Below, in pieces: positions 49,520-60,866 of a stretch of DNA of 64,000 nt. Below the pieces are notes generated by a model. The model had not been told where the DNA came from. It searched no databases and saw only the letters and a list, made by a program, of their open reading frames with translations. The DNA lies in assembly GCA_028873515.1 (NCBI GenBank), contig JAGWIG010000006.1, forward strand, positions 22,883-86,882, in the 5' to 3' direction. The position numbers and the translations under genes are program-made. Position 1 is the stretch's first letter. Each line of letters opens with the position of its first letter. This DNA comes from Pseudomonadota bacterium. GTDB lineage: Bacteria > Pseudomonadota > Gammaproteobacteria > Burkholderiales > REEB80.

Positions 49520-50886
49520 GTATCTCCCCTAAAGCCGTCAACATTTTCCACTGCTTCGAGTGCATGAACGACTCGTTCCATTTTCATGAATCGAGAACCT
49601 TTAATCAGAAGCGTAGTATTTTTATCAATCTGCTTCCTGATATGCTCAACCAACTCGGCTTGATCATCAAAATGTTTACCTTCCCCCTTAAAACTCTGCA
49701 ATGCCTGCAGACTGTAATGGCCAACCGTATACAGAGCATCGATTCCAGCATCACGGGTTAAATCACCAATATATGAATGCAATCCGGCCGTCTTTTCACC
49801 CAACTCTCCCATATCACCTAATATAAAAATTTTACGGCCCGGCTGCCTGGCTAAAACATCAATAGCCACCCGCACCGAATCGGGGTTGGCGTTATAACTA
49901 TCATCCAGAAGCAATGCCCCATTCTGCCCGGATTTGATTTGCAAACGTCCGCTTACCCCGACAAAACCTTCCAGCCCGTTTCTGATTGCGTCTATTCCTA
50001 TCCCTGCCGCCAATGCTGCTGCAGTCGCAGCAATAGCATTACGTACATTATGCTCACCGGGTACGTTAAGCCTGACATCCAATGCAGCATGGTCTGGTAA
50101 CAATAAGGTAATACGTGATGAAACCGCCTCAAGAACATATCTGGCACGAATATCACCGTGGCTAATCCCAAAAGTCAAAATTTCCCTTGGCTTCGCCAAT
50201 TGACACCATAGAGGAAAAAACCTGTCATCCGCGTTGATGACTGCAATCCCTGCGGAACCAAGCCCCTCATAAATTTCTCCTTTTGCCCGGGCTACTGCTT
50301 CAACGGTACCCAGACCCTCAAGATGAGCATTTTGTGCGTTATTAACCAAGGCAACATCAGGCATGGCAATTCCAGAGAGATAACGAATTTCACCAGAATG
50401 GTTCATACCCATTTCCAGCACGGCCATACGATGGAATGACCTTACCTGTAACAATGTTAATGGCAACCCGATTTCATTATTGAAATTGCCTCGCGTAGAT
50501 AGCACTTGATTATTGCCCCATTCAGCCGCAGCAATTGCAGAAAGCATTTCCTTGACTGTCGTCTTACCATTGCTACCCGTTATGGCTACAACCGGCATAC
50601 CACATCTTTTTCTCCAGACTTGAGCGAGTTGACCCAATGCAGAACGAGTATCCTTGACAAGAAGATATGGAATTTCAGATCCTGTTTCCCGGCTAAGCAT
50701 CGCTGCTGATGCCCCATGATGAAATGCTGCCGAAATAAATTCATGTCCATCGAAATTGGGCCCTTGCAATGCAACAAACAACTCTCCCGGTTTTATGCTG
50801 CGGCTGTCAGTTGACACACCACACACATAAGCCTGGCCATGAGCCTTTGCTCCCAGTGCACTTGCAATTTCCCTTATCTCAAACAT
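49510..50886 (-). CDS. murF: UDP-MurNAc-tripeptide--D-Ala-D-Ala ligase
   Basis: Adds D-Ala-D-Ala to complete the pentapeptide. It is 458 residues from the ATG at 50886; an in-frame ATG at 50898 is also possible. The N-terminal [20 protein letters not shown]-loop [14 protein letters not shown] and [17 protein letters not shown] are present. The start overlaps the murE end by 8 nt. Confidence 0.96.
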   Translation of the reverse strand: MFEIREIASALGAKAHGQAYVCGVSTDSRSIKPGELFVALQGPNFDGHEFISAAFHHGASAAMLSRETGSEIPYLLVKDTRSALGQLAQVWRKRCGMPVVAITGSNGKTTVKEMLSAIAAAEWGNNQVLSTRGNFNNEIGLPLTLLQVRSFHRMAVLEMGMNHSGEIRYLSGIAMPDVALVNNAQNAHLEGLGTVEAVARAKGEIYEGLGSAGIAVINADDRFFPLWCQLAKPREILTFGISHGDIRARYVLEAVSSRITLLLPDHAALDVRLNVPGEHNVRNAIAATAAALAAGIGIDAIRNGLEGFVGVSGRLQIKSGQNGALLLDDSYNANPDSVRVAIDVLARQPGRKIFILGDMGELGEKTAGLHSYIGDLTRDAGIDALYTVGHYSLQALQSFKGEGKHFDDQAELVEHIRKQIDKNTTLLIKGSRFMKMERVVHALEAVENVDGFRGDTCF

Positions 50887-52348
50887 CCTTTTTTCCATCC
50901 CGTCTACGGCACCATGCAATCATAGCTTCATGAGCCTTCTCTACATCACTGAACGGAAAACGCTCCCCATTTTTTTCCAATATCACTTCATGTCCCTTAC
51001 CCGCAAGCAGTACCACATCTGCCGCCTTAGCCTTTTCTAGCGCAAGCTGTATGGCTTGACCCCTGTCTTTCTCAACAAAACACTGTTTTTTCATCCCTTG
51101 CAAAATGTCATCAATAATGTCCTCAACCCGCTCATATCTGGAGTTGTCTTCTGTTAGAACAACCATATCAGCCCAACGCTCAGCAATTTCACCCATTAAC
51201 GCCCGCTTACCCTTGTCGCGCCCTCCTCCACATCCAAATACACATATCAAATGCCCGCCCTGGGGAAGGGTTTCTCGAAGGGTTTCCAACACTTTCCCCA
51301 AAGCATCAGGAGTATGTGCATAATCCACAATGACTTTAGGCATACCCTCCCCGCCCAGTTTCTGAAATCGTCCAGTCACAGGCTGTAGGGCATATACCTG
51401 CTTAACAACAGCCTCGAGAGGAACATCTGAAACCAGAAGCACACCGATAATTCCGAGCAGATTGCTTGCATTGAACCGTCCAACAAGCTCACTGGCAATT
51501 TCAGCCTGTCCCCACGGTGTCTCTAACTTCATTCTGATTCCCTGCAAACCCATTTCGACTACATTTCCACGAATATCCGCGTCCCCAAATCCATAAGTCA
51601 AAACCTGGGCACCTTTAACTGAATCCTGCATGTTTTGAGAATAAGGATCATCCGCATTGATAATCGCAAATCTCAATCCTTTCCAGCCGAACAAGCTGGC
51701 TTTTGCCGCTGCATAAGCTTCCATGCTTCCGTGGAAATCAAGATGGTCCCTCGACAGATTGGTAAATAAGGCAACATCAAATTCCACACCATTTACCCTG
51801 CCTTGTACCAAACCATGGGAGGATACTTCCATTGCGACTGCTGATGCGCCGTGAGCGAGATATTCCTTAAGCAGGCCATGTAACAGCAAAACATCAGGCG
51901 TTGTATTCTGGGTAGGTAGCAGATGTTCAGAAAAACCATTGCCTAAAGTTCCAATGATCGCACAGGGACGACCATAGTTGCTCAATGCTTTAGCTATCCA
52001 ATGACTGCTACTGGTCTTGCCATTTGTACCTGTAATTCCGATACAGTACAATTCACGTGAAGGATAACCGTACACACACGAGGCTATTTCTCCCGCCTGT
52101 TGCCTTAAATTCCTGATCCCCAGATTCGGCACCTTCCATTCTTCCGGCCATTCATATCCATTACGTTCCCAAAGAACATTTGCCGCACCTTTTGCAATTG
52201 CTTGTTCTATATAATTACGTCCATCCTGTGTTCCGCCTGGATAAGCAACAAAAGTATCTCCGGGCAACACTCTCCTGCTATCCATTTCCAACCGACAAAT
52301 GGAGCCCAATTCAGCAGCCAGGATCTCCCTGTCAACGACTGGCTGCAT
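50879..52348 (-). CDS. murE: UDP-MurNAc-L-Ala-D-Glu--meso-diaminopimelate ligase
   Basis: Adds meso-diaminopimelate to the stem. It is 489 residues from the ATG at 52348, with AGGAG 7 nt upstream; the frame is open to 52399 inside ftsI. MDSRRVLPGDTFVAYPGG, P-loop GITGTNGKTSSSHW, DYAHTPDALGKVLE and LTEDNSRYE are intact. The Dap-specific DNPR-type motif reads DNSR here, a mild variation at the recognition loop. It overlaps ftsI by 17 nt. Confidence 0.95.
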   Translation of the reverse strand: MQPVVDREILAAELGSICRLEMDSRRVLPGDTFVAYPGGTQDGRNYIEQAIAKGAANVLWERNGYEWPEEWKVPNLGIRNLRQQAGEIASCVYGYPSRELYCIGITGTNGKTSSSHWIAKALSNYGRPCAIIGTLGNGFSEHLLPTQNTTPDVLLLHGLLKEYLAHGASAVAMEVSSHGLVQGRVNGVEFDVALFTNLSRDHLDFHGSMEAYAAAKASLFGWKGLRFAIINADDPYSQNMQDSVKGAQVLTYGFGDADIRGNVVEMGLQGIRMKLETPWGQAEIASELVGRFNASNLLGIIGVLLVSDVPLEAVVKQVYALQPVTGRFQKLGGEGMPKVIVDYAHTPDALGKVLETLRETLPQGGHLICVFGCGGGRDKGKRALMGEIAERWADMVVLTEDNSRYERVEDIIDDILQGMKKQCFVEKDRGQAIQLALEKAKAADVVLLAGKGHEVILEKNGERFPFSDVEKAHEAMIAWCRRRDGKKDV

Positions 52349-54095
52349 GATTTTTCTCCTGTGCGAGTGAATTGCCGTTTCCGGAAGAAACAGTCTCATT
52401 TTGTGGTTTCGCTATAATCTGGTTCGGTGCATCCGGTGGAACATCAAGCATTCGTAGCGCATCCACCATAACCCCACGAAAAACCGGCCCTGCAACCTCA
52501 GCACCATAGTAATTTCCATTTTTCGCATATGGATCATGAATGGTGACAGCAATAATGAATTTTGGATTTGAGGCGGGGGCAAAGCCAACAAACGATGCAT
52601 AATAATGATTATTGGCATAACTTCCGTTAATCGCCTGATGTGCAGTTCCCGTTTTACCTGCAATGCGATACCCTGGGATAGCCACGTTAGGTGCAGTACC
52701 CCCGGGTTCAGTCACCATTTCCATCATGTGCCGTACTTCTGATGCGATCTTGGAAGAAATAATCCGCTGGCCTACAGGAGGATCAGTCCGTTTTATTATA
52801 CTGACGGGCAAAAGCACCCCTCCATTTGTAAAAATGGTATAAGCCCGGGCCAGTTGCAAAAGAGACACGCTCACACCATTACCATATGACATGGTTGCTT
52901 GATTGATTGGCCGCCAATCCGCCCATGGATGCAAATCTCCTGCGACTTCTCCTGGAAGCCCGCTACCAGGAACTTCACCAAACCCGACCGAATGATAAAG
53001 TTTCCACATGACTTCCGGCTTAAGCATCAAAGCAATTTTTGAAGCACCTACATTACTTGAATACTTAATCACCTGGCTCACTGTAATCAACCCTTTCGGG
53101 TCTGCATCATGAATTACCCTGCCCTCTACCGTCCAATAACCCGGTGCTGTCTGAATTAAGGTCTGCGGGGTAATCTTGCCGGCTTTAAGAGCTGCAGAAA
53201 TAAGAAAAGGCTTCATTACGGAACCGGGCTCAAACGAGTCCGTAACTGCCCTGTCACGTGTGTTGCCCGGTATGAGATTTTCACGATTATTCGGGTTAAA
53301 TGTAGGAATGTTAGCCAAAGCAAGGATTTCACCAGTTCTTGCATCAAGCATAACAATGGAACCTGAACTAGCCTTACTTTGCTCAACCCCTTTAGCCAAC
53401 TCCCTAAAAGCAAGGTACTGCAAGCGACGATCAATGCTTAAAGACAAGTCATGGCCCTGTATTGGTGCCTTGAGCGTTGCTGCATCTTCAATAATCTGAC
53501 CTCGATTATCCTTGATGACCAACTGGGAACCGGGTATGCCCGCTAACCATTTCTGGTAGGCAAGCTCTACCCCTTCTTGTCCAGCATCATTAATATTAGT
53601 AAAGCCAATCACGTGCGCAATCATCTCGCCAGCGGGATAAAACCGCTTGTACTCCTGCTGCAAAAATACACCAGGTATATTCAATGCCTTCACCGCCTTG
53701 GCTTGCACAGGTGGGATTTGCCTTTTGAGATAAATAAAATCTCGCTTGGCATACAACTTTTCCTTTAACTCCTTACCTGACAAATCAAGCAGCTTTTTCA
53801 GCTGATCAAATTGATCCTGACTTATATGGACATCCTGAGGTGATGCCGCTATAGATTCCATTGGAGTACTAATAGCTAATGGCTCCCCATATCGATCTGT
53901 AATCATTCCGCGATGAGCAGGAAGCTGGATAACACGCTCAATGCGGCTATCGCCTTGCGCCTGCAGGAATCCGGTATTGATTACCTGCAAAAAAAACGAA
54001 CGTCCTGCCAAAACTACAAAACCCATCAGCAAAAGCAGCAGTAACATCCGTGAACGCCAAGCTGGAAACCGGATAACCTGGGTTTTCCTATTCAT
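52332..54095 (-). CDS. ftsI: Septal peptidoglycan transpeptidase FtsI (PBP3)
   Basis: Division-specific transpeptidase partnered with FtsW. It is 587 residues with one membrane anchor near residues 16-36 (MLLLLLLMGFVVLAG). The catalytic motifs are S292-V-M-K295, S346-S-N348 and K481-T-G-T484. The dimerisation region QLPAHRGMITDRYGEPLAIS is present. It lies 2 nt after ftsL and before murE. Confidence 0.97.
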   Translation of the reverse strand: MNRKTQVIRFPAWRSRMLLLLLLMGFVVLAGRSFFLQVINTGFLQAQGDSRIERVIQLPAHRGMITDRYGEPLAISTPMESIAASPQDVHISQDQFDQLKKLLDLSGKELKEKLYAKRDFIYLKRQIPPVQAKAVKALNIPGVFLQQEYKRFYPAGEMIAHVIGFTNINDAGQEGVELAYQKWLAGIPGSQLVIKDNRGQIIEDAATLKAPIQGHDLSLSIDRRLQYLAFRELAKGVEQSKASSGSIVMLDARTGEILALANIPTFNPNNRENLIPGNTRDRAVTDSFEPGSVMKPFLISAALKAGKITPQTLIQTAPGYWTVEGRVIHDADPKGLITVSQVIKYSSNVGASKIALMLKPEVMWKLYHSVGFGEVPGSGLPGEVAGDLHPWADWRPINQATMSYGNGVSVSLLQLARAYTIFTNGGVLLPVSIIKRTDPPVGQRIISSKIASEVRHMMEMVTEPGGTAPNVAIPGYRIAGKTGTAHQAINGSYANNHYYASFVGFAPASNPKFIIAVTIHDPYAKNGNYYGAEVAGPVFRGVMVDALRMLDVPPDAPNQIIAKPQNETVSSGNGNSLAQEKNHAASR

Positions 54096-54097
54096 TC

Positions 54098-54382
54098 CTA
54101 TTCCTGTTTACTACCCTTACCTGCCAACACGATTTCAACATCTTTCGACTCAGGTAACTTCATGTGCAATGCTACCGTTGCAATCTGCTGTATGCGCGAA
54201 TGCATAGCCCAGGTACTTTCCTCAAGCTCAAGCTGCCCCCATTTAACATCCATCTTCCTGGCCATTGCTTGCTCATGTTGCAGAGAAATAAATGCCAGCC
54301 TTTCCTTATTCTGAGCGGTAATAACAGATAAAGCGCAAACGATCAAAGAAAACAAAAGCAAGAGATTCAGGCGGCCAGACAT
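54098..54382 (-). CDS. ftsL: Cell division protein FtsL
   Basis: A 94-residue bitopic protein of the FtsBLQ complex. One membrane segment (LNLLLLFSLIVCALSVITAQ) is followed by a coiled-coil stretch (RKMDVKWGQLELEESTWAMH). The position between rsmH and ftsI supports the call. It overlaps the end of rsmH by 16 nt. Confidence 0.93.
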   Translation of the reverse strand: MSGRLNLLLLFSLIVCALSVITAQNKERLAFISLQHEQAMARKMDVKWGQLELEESTWAMHSRIQQIATVALHMKLPESKDVEIVLAGKGSKQE

Positions 54383-55314
54383 GGTTCATCCGTTCGTTCT
54401 GCTACCCGCAGCACTGCACTTCTCGCCCGCGGATTTACAGCAATCTCTGCCCTATCAGGAAACAGGGCATGCCCAACCGGACGCATTCTCGAAGGACTGA
54501 TCTGATTCGCCTTGACAGGTAACCGTTCAGGATATCGATCAGTTTTATACTGGCTAGCAATAAATTTTTTGACGCGTCTATCTTCCAGAGAATGGAAACT
54601 AATTACGACCAACCTGCCTCCAGGTACTAGTATGCGCATTGAAGCCTCAAGAACCTTATCCAACTCTTCCAGTTCGTGATTGACATGCATCCGTACCGCC
54701 TGAAAAGTCCGCGTAGCAGGGTGTTTATGGGGTTCACGAACAGGCAAAGTAGCCTTGACGAGCTCAGCGAGCTGAAGTGTGCGGGTAATGGGTACGTCTT
54801 TTCGTGTCCTGACAATCGCTCGTGCAATTCTCTTATGAAAACGTTCTTCTCCAAGTTCACGAATGACTGTCGACAACTCATCCTCACTAGCTGAGTTTAT
54901 CCATTCGAGGGCGCTTTGCCCTTGGGTTGTATCCATTCGCATATCCAAATGCCCATCCTTCTGAAAACTGAAACCCCGCCCTGCTTCTTCAAGTTGAGGC
55001 GATGAAACGCCAAGATCGAGTAGCAGCCCATCAATTAATGACAACCCAAAATCTGCCAATACAGATTCAATCCGTGAGAAGGGTGCATGTACAAAGCAAA
55101 ACCTCTCGTCTTTTATTCGTTCTGCAGTCTCTATCGCGCCCACATCCCGATCCAGGGCAATAAGCCTTCCTTTTTGATTCAAGCACCTCAGAATGGCTTT
55201 GCTGTGCCCCCCCCTTCCAAATGTTGCATCAACATAGATCCCTTCTGGCTTAATATTCAAGGCCTGCACTGCTGCAGCAAGCATTACGCTTGCGTGCTGC
55301 AAATTTTCACTCAC
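54367..55314 (-). CDS. rsmH: 16S rRNA (cytosine(1402)-N4)-methyltransferase RsmH
   Basis: Methylates C1402 in the ribosomal P site. It is 315 residues. The AdoMet motif VDATFGRGGHSKAIL, the DGLLLDLGVSSPQL motif and the C-terminal RLVVISFHSLEDRRVKKFI are intact. It shares a 4-nt overlap with mraZ and is second in the cluster. Confidence 0.97.
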   Translation of the reverse strand: MSENLQHASVMLAAAVQALNIKPEGIYVDATFGRGGHSKAILRCLNQKGRLIALDRDVGAIETAERIKDERFCFVHAPFSRIESVLADFGLSLIDGLLLDLGVSSPQLEEAGRGFSFQKDGHLDMRMDTTQGQSALEWINSASEDELSTVIRELGEERFHKRIARAIVRTRKDVPITRTLQLAELVKATLPVREPHKHPATRTFQAVRMHVNHELEELDKVLEASMRILVPGGRLVVISFHSLEDRRVKKFIASQYKTDRYPERLPVKANQISPSRMRPVGHALFPDRAEIAVNPRARSAVLRVAERTDEPCLAA

Positions 55315-55760
55315 AATGCAAAACTCCCCAACTCAGAAGGCCAGCCTCCACCTTGTGGAATAGCCAAAGCCGCATCACGTTGCGCAATCCAGCATTCTTC
55401 ATCCCACAATTCAAACTTACGCCCTTGCCCAACCAGCACTAATCTCTTGGAAAGTCCCGCAAATTCCCTCAATGGTCCTGAAATCAGGATTCTTCCAGTT
55501 GCATCCATTTCAACGTCTTCGGCATAACCAACAATCAATCGCTGAAGGTTACGCACCTGAGAATTGAGACTTGGCATGTTCATGATTTGTTCCTGAATTG
55601 GTTCCCATTCAGGTAACGGGTAAAGAAGCAAGCATTTAGCTGGATCTGCTGTCACGACCAACTTCCCGTCGGCACGTTCCAACAGGGCATCACGATGTTT
55701 GGCTGGCACAGCCAGCCGACCTTTCACATCAAGATTAAGCGTCGTTACGCCTCGGAACAT
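55311..55760 (-). CDS. mraZ: Transcriptional regulator MraZ
   Basis: AbrB-fold DNA-binding protein that represses its own cluster in E. coli. It is 149 residues with the two SpoVT-AbrB-like repeats: NLDVKGRLAVPAKHRD near residue 7 and VEMDATGRILISGPLREFAG near 80. The ATG at 55760 has GGGGAGAAGG directly upstream; an ATG at 55781 gives an unlike extension. It leads the cluster, and matching operator repeats lie upstream. Confidence 0.96.
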   Translation of the reverse strand: MFRGVTTLNLDVKGRLAVPAKHRDALLERADGKLVVTADPAKCLLLYPLPEWEPIQEQIMNMPSLNSQVRNLQRLIVGYAEDVEMDATGRILISGPLREFAGLSKRLVLVGQGRKFELWDEECWIAQRDAALAIPQGGGWPSELGSFAL

Positions 55761-55816
55761 CCTTCTCCCCTTAATTTCCACACTATCTTTAAAATTCCCA
55801 CTTTATTAGATATTTT

Positions 55817-55842
55817 TCCCACATTCCTCCACGCATCCCCAC
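55817..55842 (-). promoter_or_regulatory. MraZ operator: three GTGGNN repeats
   Basis: Read on the minus strand: GTGGGG (55842-55837), four bases, GTGGAG (55832-55827), four bases, GTGGGA (55822-55817). Each step is 10 bp, one helix turn, so one face of the DNA carries all three. Direct TGGGN-type repeats are the known MraZ target. A fourth GTGGGA stands at 55801-55796. They lie 57-82 bp upstream of the mraZ ATG. Confidence 0.85.
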
Positions 55843-55869
55843 TATATTAAAATCATCGCACAGGGTCAA
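55841..55869 (-). promoter_or_regulatory. Promoter of the mra/dcw cluster
   Basis: On the minus strand, -35 TTGACC (55869-55864), a 17-bp spacer and -10 TATAGT (55846-55841), each 5 of 6 to consensus. The -10 overlaps the first GTGGNN repeat by two bases, so MraZ bound there would block polymerase. The start site would be about 55834. Confidence 0.75.
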
Positions 55870-56151
55870 GAAATATGAATGGATTTTTATGTTTTTTTTG
55901 TTTTTGGGACAAACACTTACCCAAACAATATAAAAATAGTTTGACAGAAACATTTATAAATAATGAGATAGAACCGAAAGTGAATTCCAAACTTCAACTT
56001 GAAAACTGGAAATGGCTTTAATGCAGACTTAAGCATGAATCAATAAAACACTTGGCCTTGGCTGGGGAAGATTGATGAGCATAGGGATAAGTTCATGATT
56101 GCTAAATGAAACAAAGCGGAATCAAGATAAAACATGGGCAACAAAATAAAA
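55870..56151. other. Non-coding stretch between the mra promoter and rnpB
   Basis: About 280 AT-rich bases. Both flanking genes lie on the minus strand, so this region is downstream of rnpB and upstream of the cluster promoter. On the minus strand the RNase P RNA 3' end is followed by a T-rich GCTTTTATTTTG, which together with the P1 helix may act as terminator. No gene seen. Confidence 0.45.
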
Positions 56152-56486
56152 GCAAGCAGACCGATAAGCCGGGTTCTGTCTAGGACAGTCATTTATCTTG
56201 GCGCCCAGTTACCTGCACGCTCTAGCAACCTACCCGAGAACAGCGCGAGCCACGCTTTTGCCCTCTGCTTGGTCTTGCTCCGAATGGGGTTTACCCTGCC
56301 ACTAACGTTACCGTCAGCGCGGTGCGCTCTTACCGCACCTTTTCACCCTTGCCAGGTTTCCCTGGCGGTATATTTTCTGTGGCACTTTCCAGACCTCACG
56401 GCCTCCGGTCATTAACCGGCATCCTGCTCTATGGAGCCCGGACTTTCCTCTGTATCCAAAATACAGCGACTGTCTAGCCTACTTGC
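56152..56486 (-). ncRNA. rnpB: RNase P RNA (bacterial class A)
   Basis: Catalytic RNA that trims tRNA 5' ends, about 335 nt. The minus strand reads the universal 5' block GAGGAAAGTCCGGGCTCCAT and the 3' block ACAGAACCCGGCTTA, which form the P4 core. AGGGTGAAAAGGTGCGGTAA and GTAAACCCC-type segments in the middle are also conserved. The ends pair as helix P1: GCAAGTAG at the 5' end with CTGCTTGC at the 3' end, which sets the borders. The 5' end is 7 nt downstream of an extended -10 box. Confidence 0.95.
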
Positions 56487-56492
56487 CAGTTA

Positions 56493-56501
56493 ATTATAGC
56501 A
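56493..56501 (-). promoter_or_regulatory. Extended -10 promoter of rnpB
   Basis: TGCTATAAT on the minus strand, a perfect TGN plus TATAAT. It sits 7 nt before the P1 helix of rnpB, the right distance for the start site. No good -35 is seen, which an extended -10 can make up for. Confidence 0.75.
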
Positions 56502-56659
56502 CGACTACCACTAAAAAAATGGGCATCGGGGCTGACTGCGTGCAACAAACCAACGTAGCACCCTGTATTTATTTTAAAATTAGCATATACTACAAGACAT
56601 GGCCACGTGAAGATTTTGTGGCTCTGCGCAGCGCCAAGGCAATGACCGAAGGAGGTTTT

Positions 56660-57172
56660 ATGCGACGCAGATTATATTTTATTATCCCCAATGCTTCGCG
56701 AACACGCGAAGTAATCAATGAACTCCTGCTTGCACAGATAGAAATCCGCCATATACATGTTCTCGCACACCATGATATGGATATGAGTGGGTTACACGAG
56801 GCGTCATTCCTACAAAAAACCGATATAGTCCATGGTGCAGAAATAGGAATGGTAGTTGGAGGTGCTGTTGGTATTCTTGCTGGCGCTATCATGGTTGCCT
56901 TCCCTGTTGAAGGTATGAACCTCGAGCTTGGAGCTATCCTGCTAACAGCATTGCTAGGTGCAGTTTTTGGTGCATGGGTTTCAAGTCTTATTGGTATTTC
57001 TACACCAAACGTTCGCCTAAAACAATTTGAACCCGCAATCGAGGCAGGTGAACTTCTTCTGATAGTGGATGTACCAAAATCCAGAATCAATGAAATTTCA
57101 GAGTATATTTTACTCCATCATCCTGAAGCTAAAAACAGGGGAATGGAACCGACAGTTCCTGCTTTCCCATAA
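56660..57172 (+). CDS. DUF1269-like membrane protein
   Basis: A 170-residue protein. The N-terminal half is a soluble alpha/beta stretch (RRRLYFIIPNASRTREVINE, then IRHIHVLAHHD). Two membrane segments with many glycines follow (GMVVGGAVGILAGAIMVAF, ILLTALLGAVFGAWVSSLIG), then a short soluble end (ELLLIVDVPKSRINEI). This matches a family of unknown function, often annotated DUF1269. The ATG at 56660 has a strong GGAGG 4 nt upstream; the frame is open back into rnpB but that is not coding. It is divergent from rnpB and convergent with pyrC. Confidence 0.82.
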   Translation: MRRRLYFIIPNASRTREVINELLLAQIEIRHIHVLAHHDMDMSGLHEASFLQKTDIVHGAEIGMVVGGAVGILAGAIMVAFPVEGMNLELGAILLTALLGAVFGAWVSSLIGISTPNVRLKQFEPAIEAGELLLIVDVPKSRINEISEYILLHHPEAKNRGMEPTVPAFP

Positions 57173-57175
57173 GCA

Positions 57176-58216
57176 TCAAGAAAGAACTTGCCATTGAAGA
57201 GCAGTGCCAGCACGAAAAGGGACAATGACATCCTGACCGACAGGCAGCACAGCAGGAACTGGCCGGGTATGCCTTATCAAAGTCAAAGATCCTGAGTTTC
57301 GGGGCAGGCCATAAAAATCTGCCCCGAAAAAGCTAGCAAACCCCTCCAGCCTGTCAAGGGCACCCACCGAATCAAAAGCTTCTGCATAGAGCTCAATTGC
57401 TGCATGGGCAGTGTATAAGCCCGCACAACCACAATCCTTTTCTTTTGCCGTACGGGTATGGGGGGCGCTATCCGTTCCAAGAAAGAACTTTGGATTACCT
57501 GAAGTAGCGGCATCAACTAAAGCCATTCGATGGTTTTCACGCTTGAGTATAGGTAAACAATAATGATGAGGTCTAAAACCACCTGCAAACATAGCGTTTC
57601 GATTTAAGATAAGGTGGTGTGCCGTTATTGTTGCAGCAACATTGGATGGTGCCGCCTTAACAAATTCAACCGAATCAAACGTTGTAATATGCTCCAGCAC
57701 TATTTTCAGACGGGGAAAATGATCAAGAATTTCGGCTAACACGGTTTGCAAAAACACCTTTTCACGATCGAAAACATCTATGTCTGGATCTGTCACTTCT
57801 CCATGAAGAAGCAAAGGTAGCCCCAAAATTTGCATCAGTGCCAGAACTGGCTCGATCTTTTTAATACTGGTAACGCCAAAATCAGAATTAGTTGTCGCAC
57901 CTGCAGGATACAATTTAACTCCATGTACAATTCCAGAGCGATAGGCTTTTTCAACTTCACCTGGTGTAATTTCATCATTAAGGTAAAGTGTCATCAACGG
58001 TTCGAAACTTGTTTCATTAGGTAAAACCGCAAGAATCCGCTCACGATAAGCTTTTGCTGCCTCAAGAGTCGTTATTGGTGGATTAAGATTAGGCATGACA
58101 ATTGCACGCCTAAATCGATAGGCTGTATCAGCCAGAACCGTTGCAAGCATAAGACCATCGCGCAAATGCAAATGCCAGTCATCTGGACGGGTAATGATAA
58201 GTTTGTCTGGTATCAT
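57176..58216 (-). CDS. pyrC: Dihydroorotase
   Basis: Zinc enzyme that closes carbamoyl aspartate to dihydroorotate in pyrimidine synthesis. It is 346 residues, the class II (PyrC) length. Zinc ligands are in HLHLRDG, the carbamylated lysine is in [14 protein letters not shown], and FLGTDSAPH carries the catalytic aspartate. It is downstream of rsmI by 9 nt. Confidence 0.96.
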   Translation of the reverse strand: MIPDKLIITRPDDWHLHLRDGLMLATVLADTAYRFRRAIVMPNLNPPITTLEAAKAYRERILAVLPNETSFEPLMTLYLNDEITPGEVEKAYRSGIVHGVKLYPAGATTNSDFGVTSIKKIEPVLALMQILGLPLLLHGEVTDPDIDVFDREKVFLQTVLAEILDHFPRLKIVLEHITTFDSVEFVKAAPSNVAATITAHHLILNRNAMFAGGFRPHHYCLPILKRENHRMALVDAATSGNPKFFLGTDSAPHTRTAKEKDCGCAGLYTAHAAIELYAEAFDSVGALDRLEGFASFFGADFYGLPRNSGSLTLIRHTRPVPAVLPVGQDVIVPFRAGTALQWQVLS

Positions 58217-58225
58217 TTGAACTGA

Positions 58226-59796
<1,571 letters not shown>

Positions 59797-59802
59797 ATCA
59801 AG

Positions 59803-60390
59803 ATGAATAAATTTCAAGTTTCCAAATATTCTATTACGCTACTTGCTGTCTTCTGTTTACTTCCACCTCTTCAGGGCTGTGTTCCTGTAATTGCCGCTGG
59901 AATAGGTACCGGAGCCGTCATGGCTCAGGATCGGCGCTCAACTGGTACAGTCATTGACGATAGCTCAAGTGAGCTTGCCATATCACAGGATATTGGTAAG
60001 CAACTGTCTAAAGAGGCTTCAGTCAGCGTAACTGTATACAATCATAAAGCACTTTTAACGGGCGCCGCTATTAACGATACGATTAAATCCAAAGCAGGAG
60101 ACATTGCTAAAACTTATCCTGGTATTACCACTGTTTATAACGAAATCCGCATTGCGATTGCTTCTGGGCTTGCGACTGATGCCTCCGACTCTCTCGTTAC
60201 CTCTATCGTCAAAGCGCGTCTTATCAATGTCAAAGGGCTGAATGCTGAACATATCAAGGTGGTAACCGATGATCATATCGTTTATTTAATGGGTCTAGTC
60301 ACACACAAGGAAGCCCAGCTTGCCGCACAATGTGCCAGTACATCAGATGGGGTTTCAAAAGTAGTGACACTATTCGAGTATATAGATTGA
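59803..60390 (+). CDS. BON-domain outer-membrane lipoprotein (DolP/YraP-like)
   Basis: A 195-residue secreted lipoprotein: signal peptide (ITLLAVFCLLPP) ending in lipobox L-Q-G-C with the lipidated cysteine at residue 26. Two BON domains follow (VSVTVYNHKALLTGAAI near 75 and HIKVVTDDHIVYLMGLVTHKE near 155). DolP in E. coli binds anionic phospholipid and supports envelope integrity. It lies 6 nt after the SIS gene. Confidence 0.88.
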   Translation: MNKFQVSKYSITLLAVFCLLPPLQGCVPVIAAGIGTGAVMAQDRRSTGTVIDDSSSELAISQDIGKQLSKEASVSVTVYNHKALLTGAAINDTIKSKAGDIAKTYPGITTVYNEIRIAIASGLATDASDSLVTSIVKARLINVKGLNAEHIKVVTDDHIVYLMGLVTHKEAQLAAQCASTSDGVSKVVTLFEYID

Positions 60391-60866
60391 CACCTTCAGT
60401 ATCTTTTGAACACAAAATATTTTCACCAAACAACTTGAGACAGTTACCACGCCCCCTGGTCTTTACCAATGGATGTTTTGATATACTTCACCGGGGGCAT
60501 GTGACATACCTCGCCCAGGCAAAAAACATAGGGGTTGCATTAATCGTGGCAGTAAATAGCGATGCGTCCATAAAACGACTGAACAAAGGTACGGATCGTC
60601 CTATAAACAAGCTTGAAGACCGTCTGAGTATGCTTGCTGCTTTAGAGTCAGTAGATGCAGTCACATGGTTCGATAGCGATACCCCCTTGGATCTTATTTT
60701 AAAATTTCGGCCAGACTTTCTTGTTAAGGGTGGGGACTGGCAGCCCGAGCAAATTGTTGGTGCAAAAGAAGTTATAAGCTGGGGAGGTCAAGTACATAGC
60801 ATCCCGTTTCTATTTGATCGTTCAACTACTTCGATTCTTGCGAGGATTCGGCAGCTTCCCAAATAA
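60387..60866 (+). CDS. rfaE2: D-beta-D-heptose 1-phosphate adenylyltransferase (HldE C-terminal type)
   Basis: Adenylylates heptose 1-phosphate for LPS core synthesis. It is 159 residues with the nucleotidyltransferase motifs FTNGCFDILHRGHVTYL (HxGH site) and a C-terminal STTSILARIR. It is a stand-alone gene, not fused to the kinase. The start is uncertain: a TTG at 60387 overlaps the dolP-like stop as TTGA and gives the usual N-terminus; an ATG at 60330 lies inside the previous gene. Confidence 0.88.
   Translation: MTPSVSFEHKIFSPNNLRQLPRPLVFTNGCFDILHRGHVTYLAQAKNIGVALIVAVNSDASIKRLNKGTDRPINKLEDRLSMLAALESVDAVTWFDSDTPLDLILKFRPDFLVKGGDWQPEQIVGAKEVISWGGQVHSIPFLFDRSTTSILARIRQLPK

Noticed and set aside
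56134..56415. 93-codon open frame on the plus strand
   Set aside because: It lies across the RNase P RNA gene, whose conserved blocks explain the sequence.
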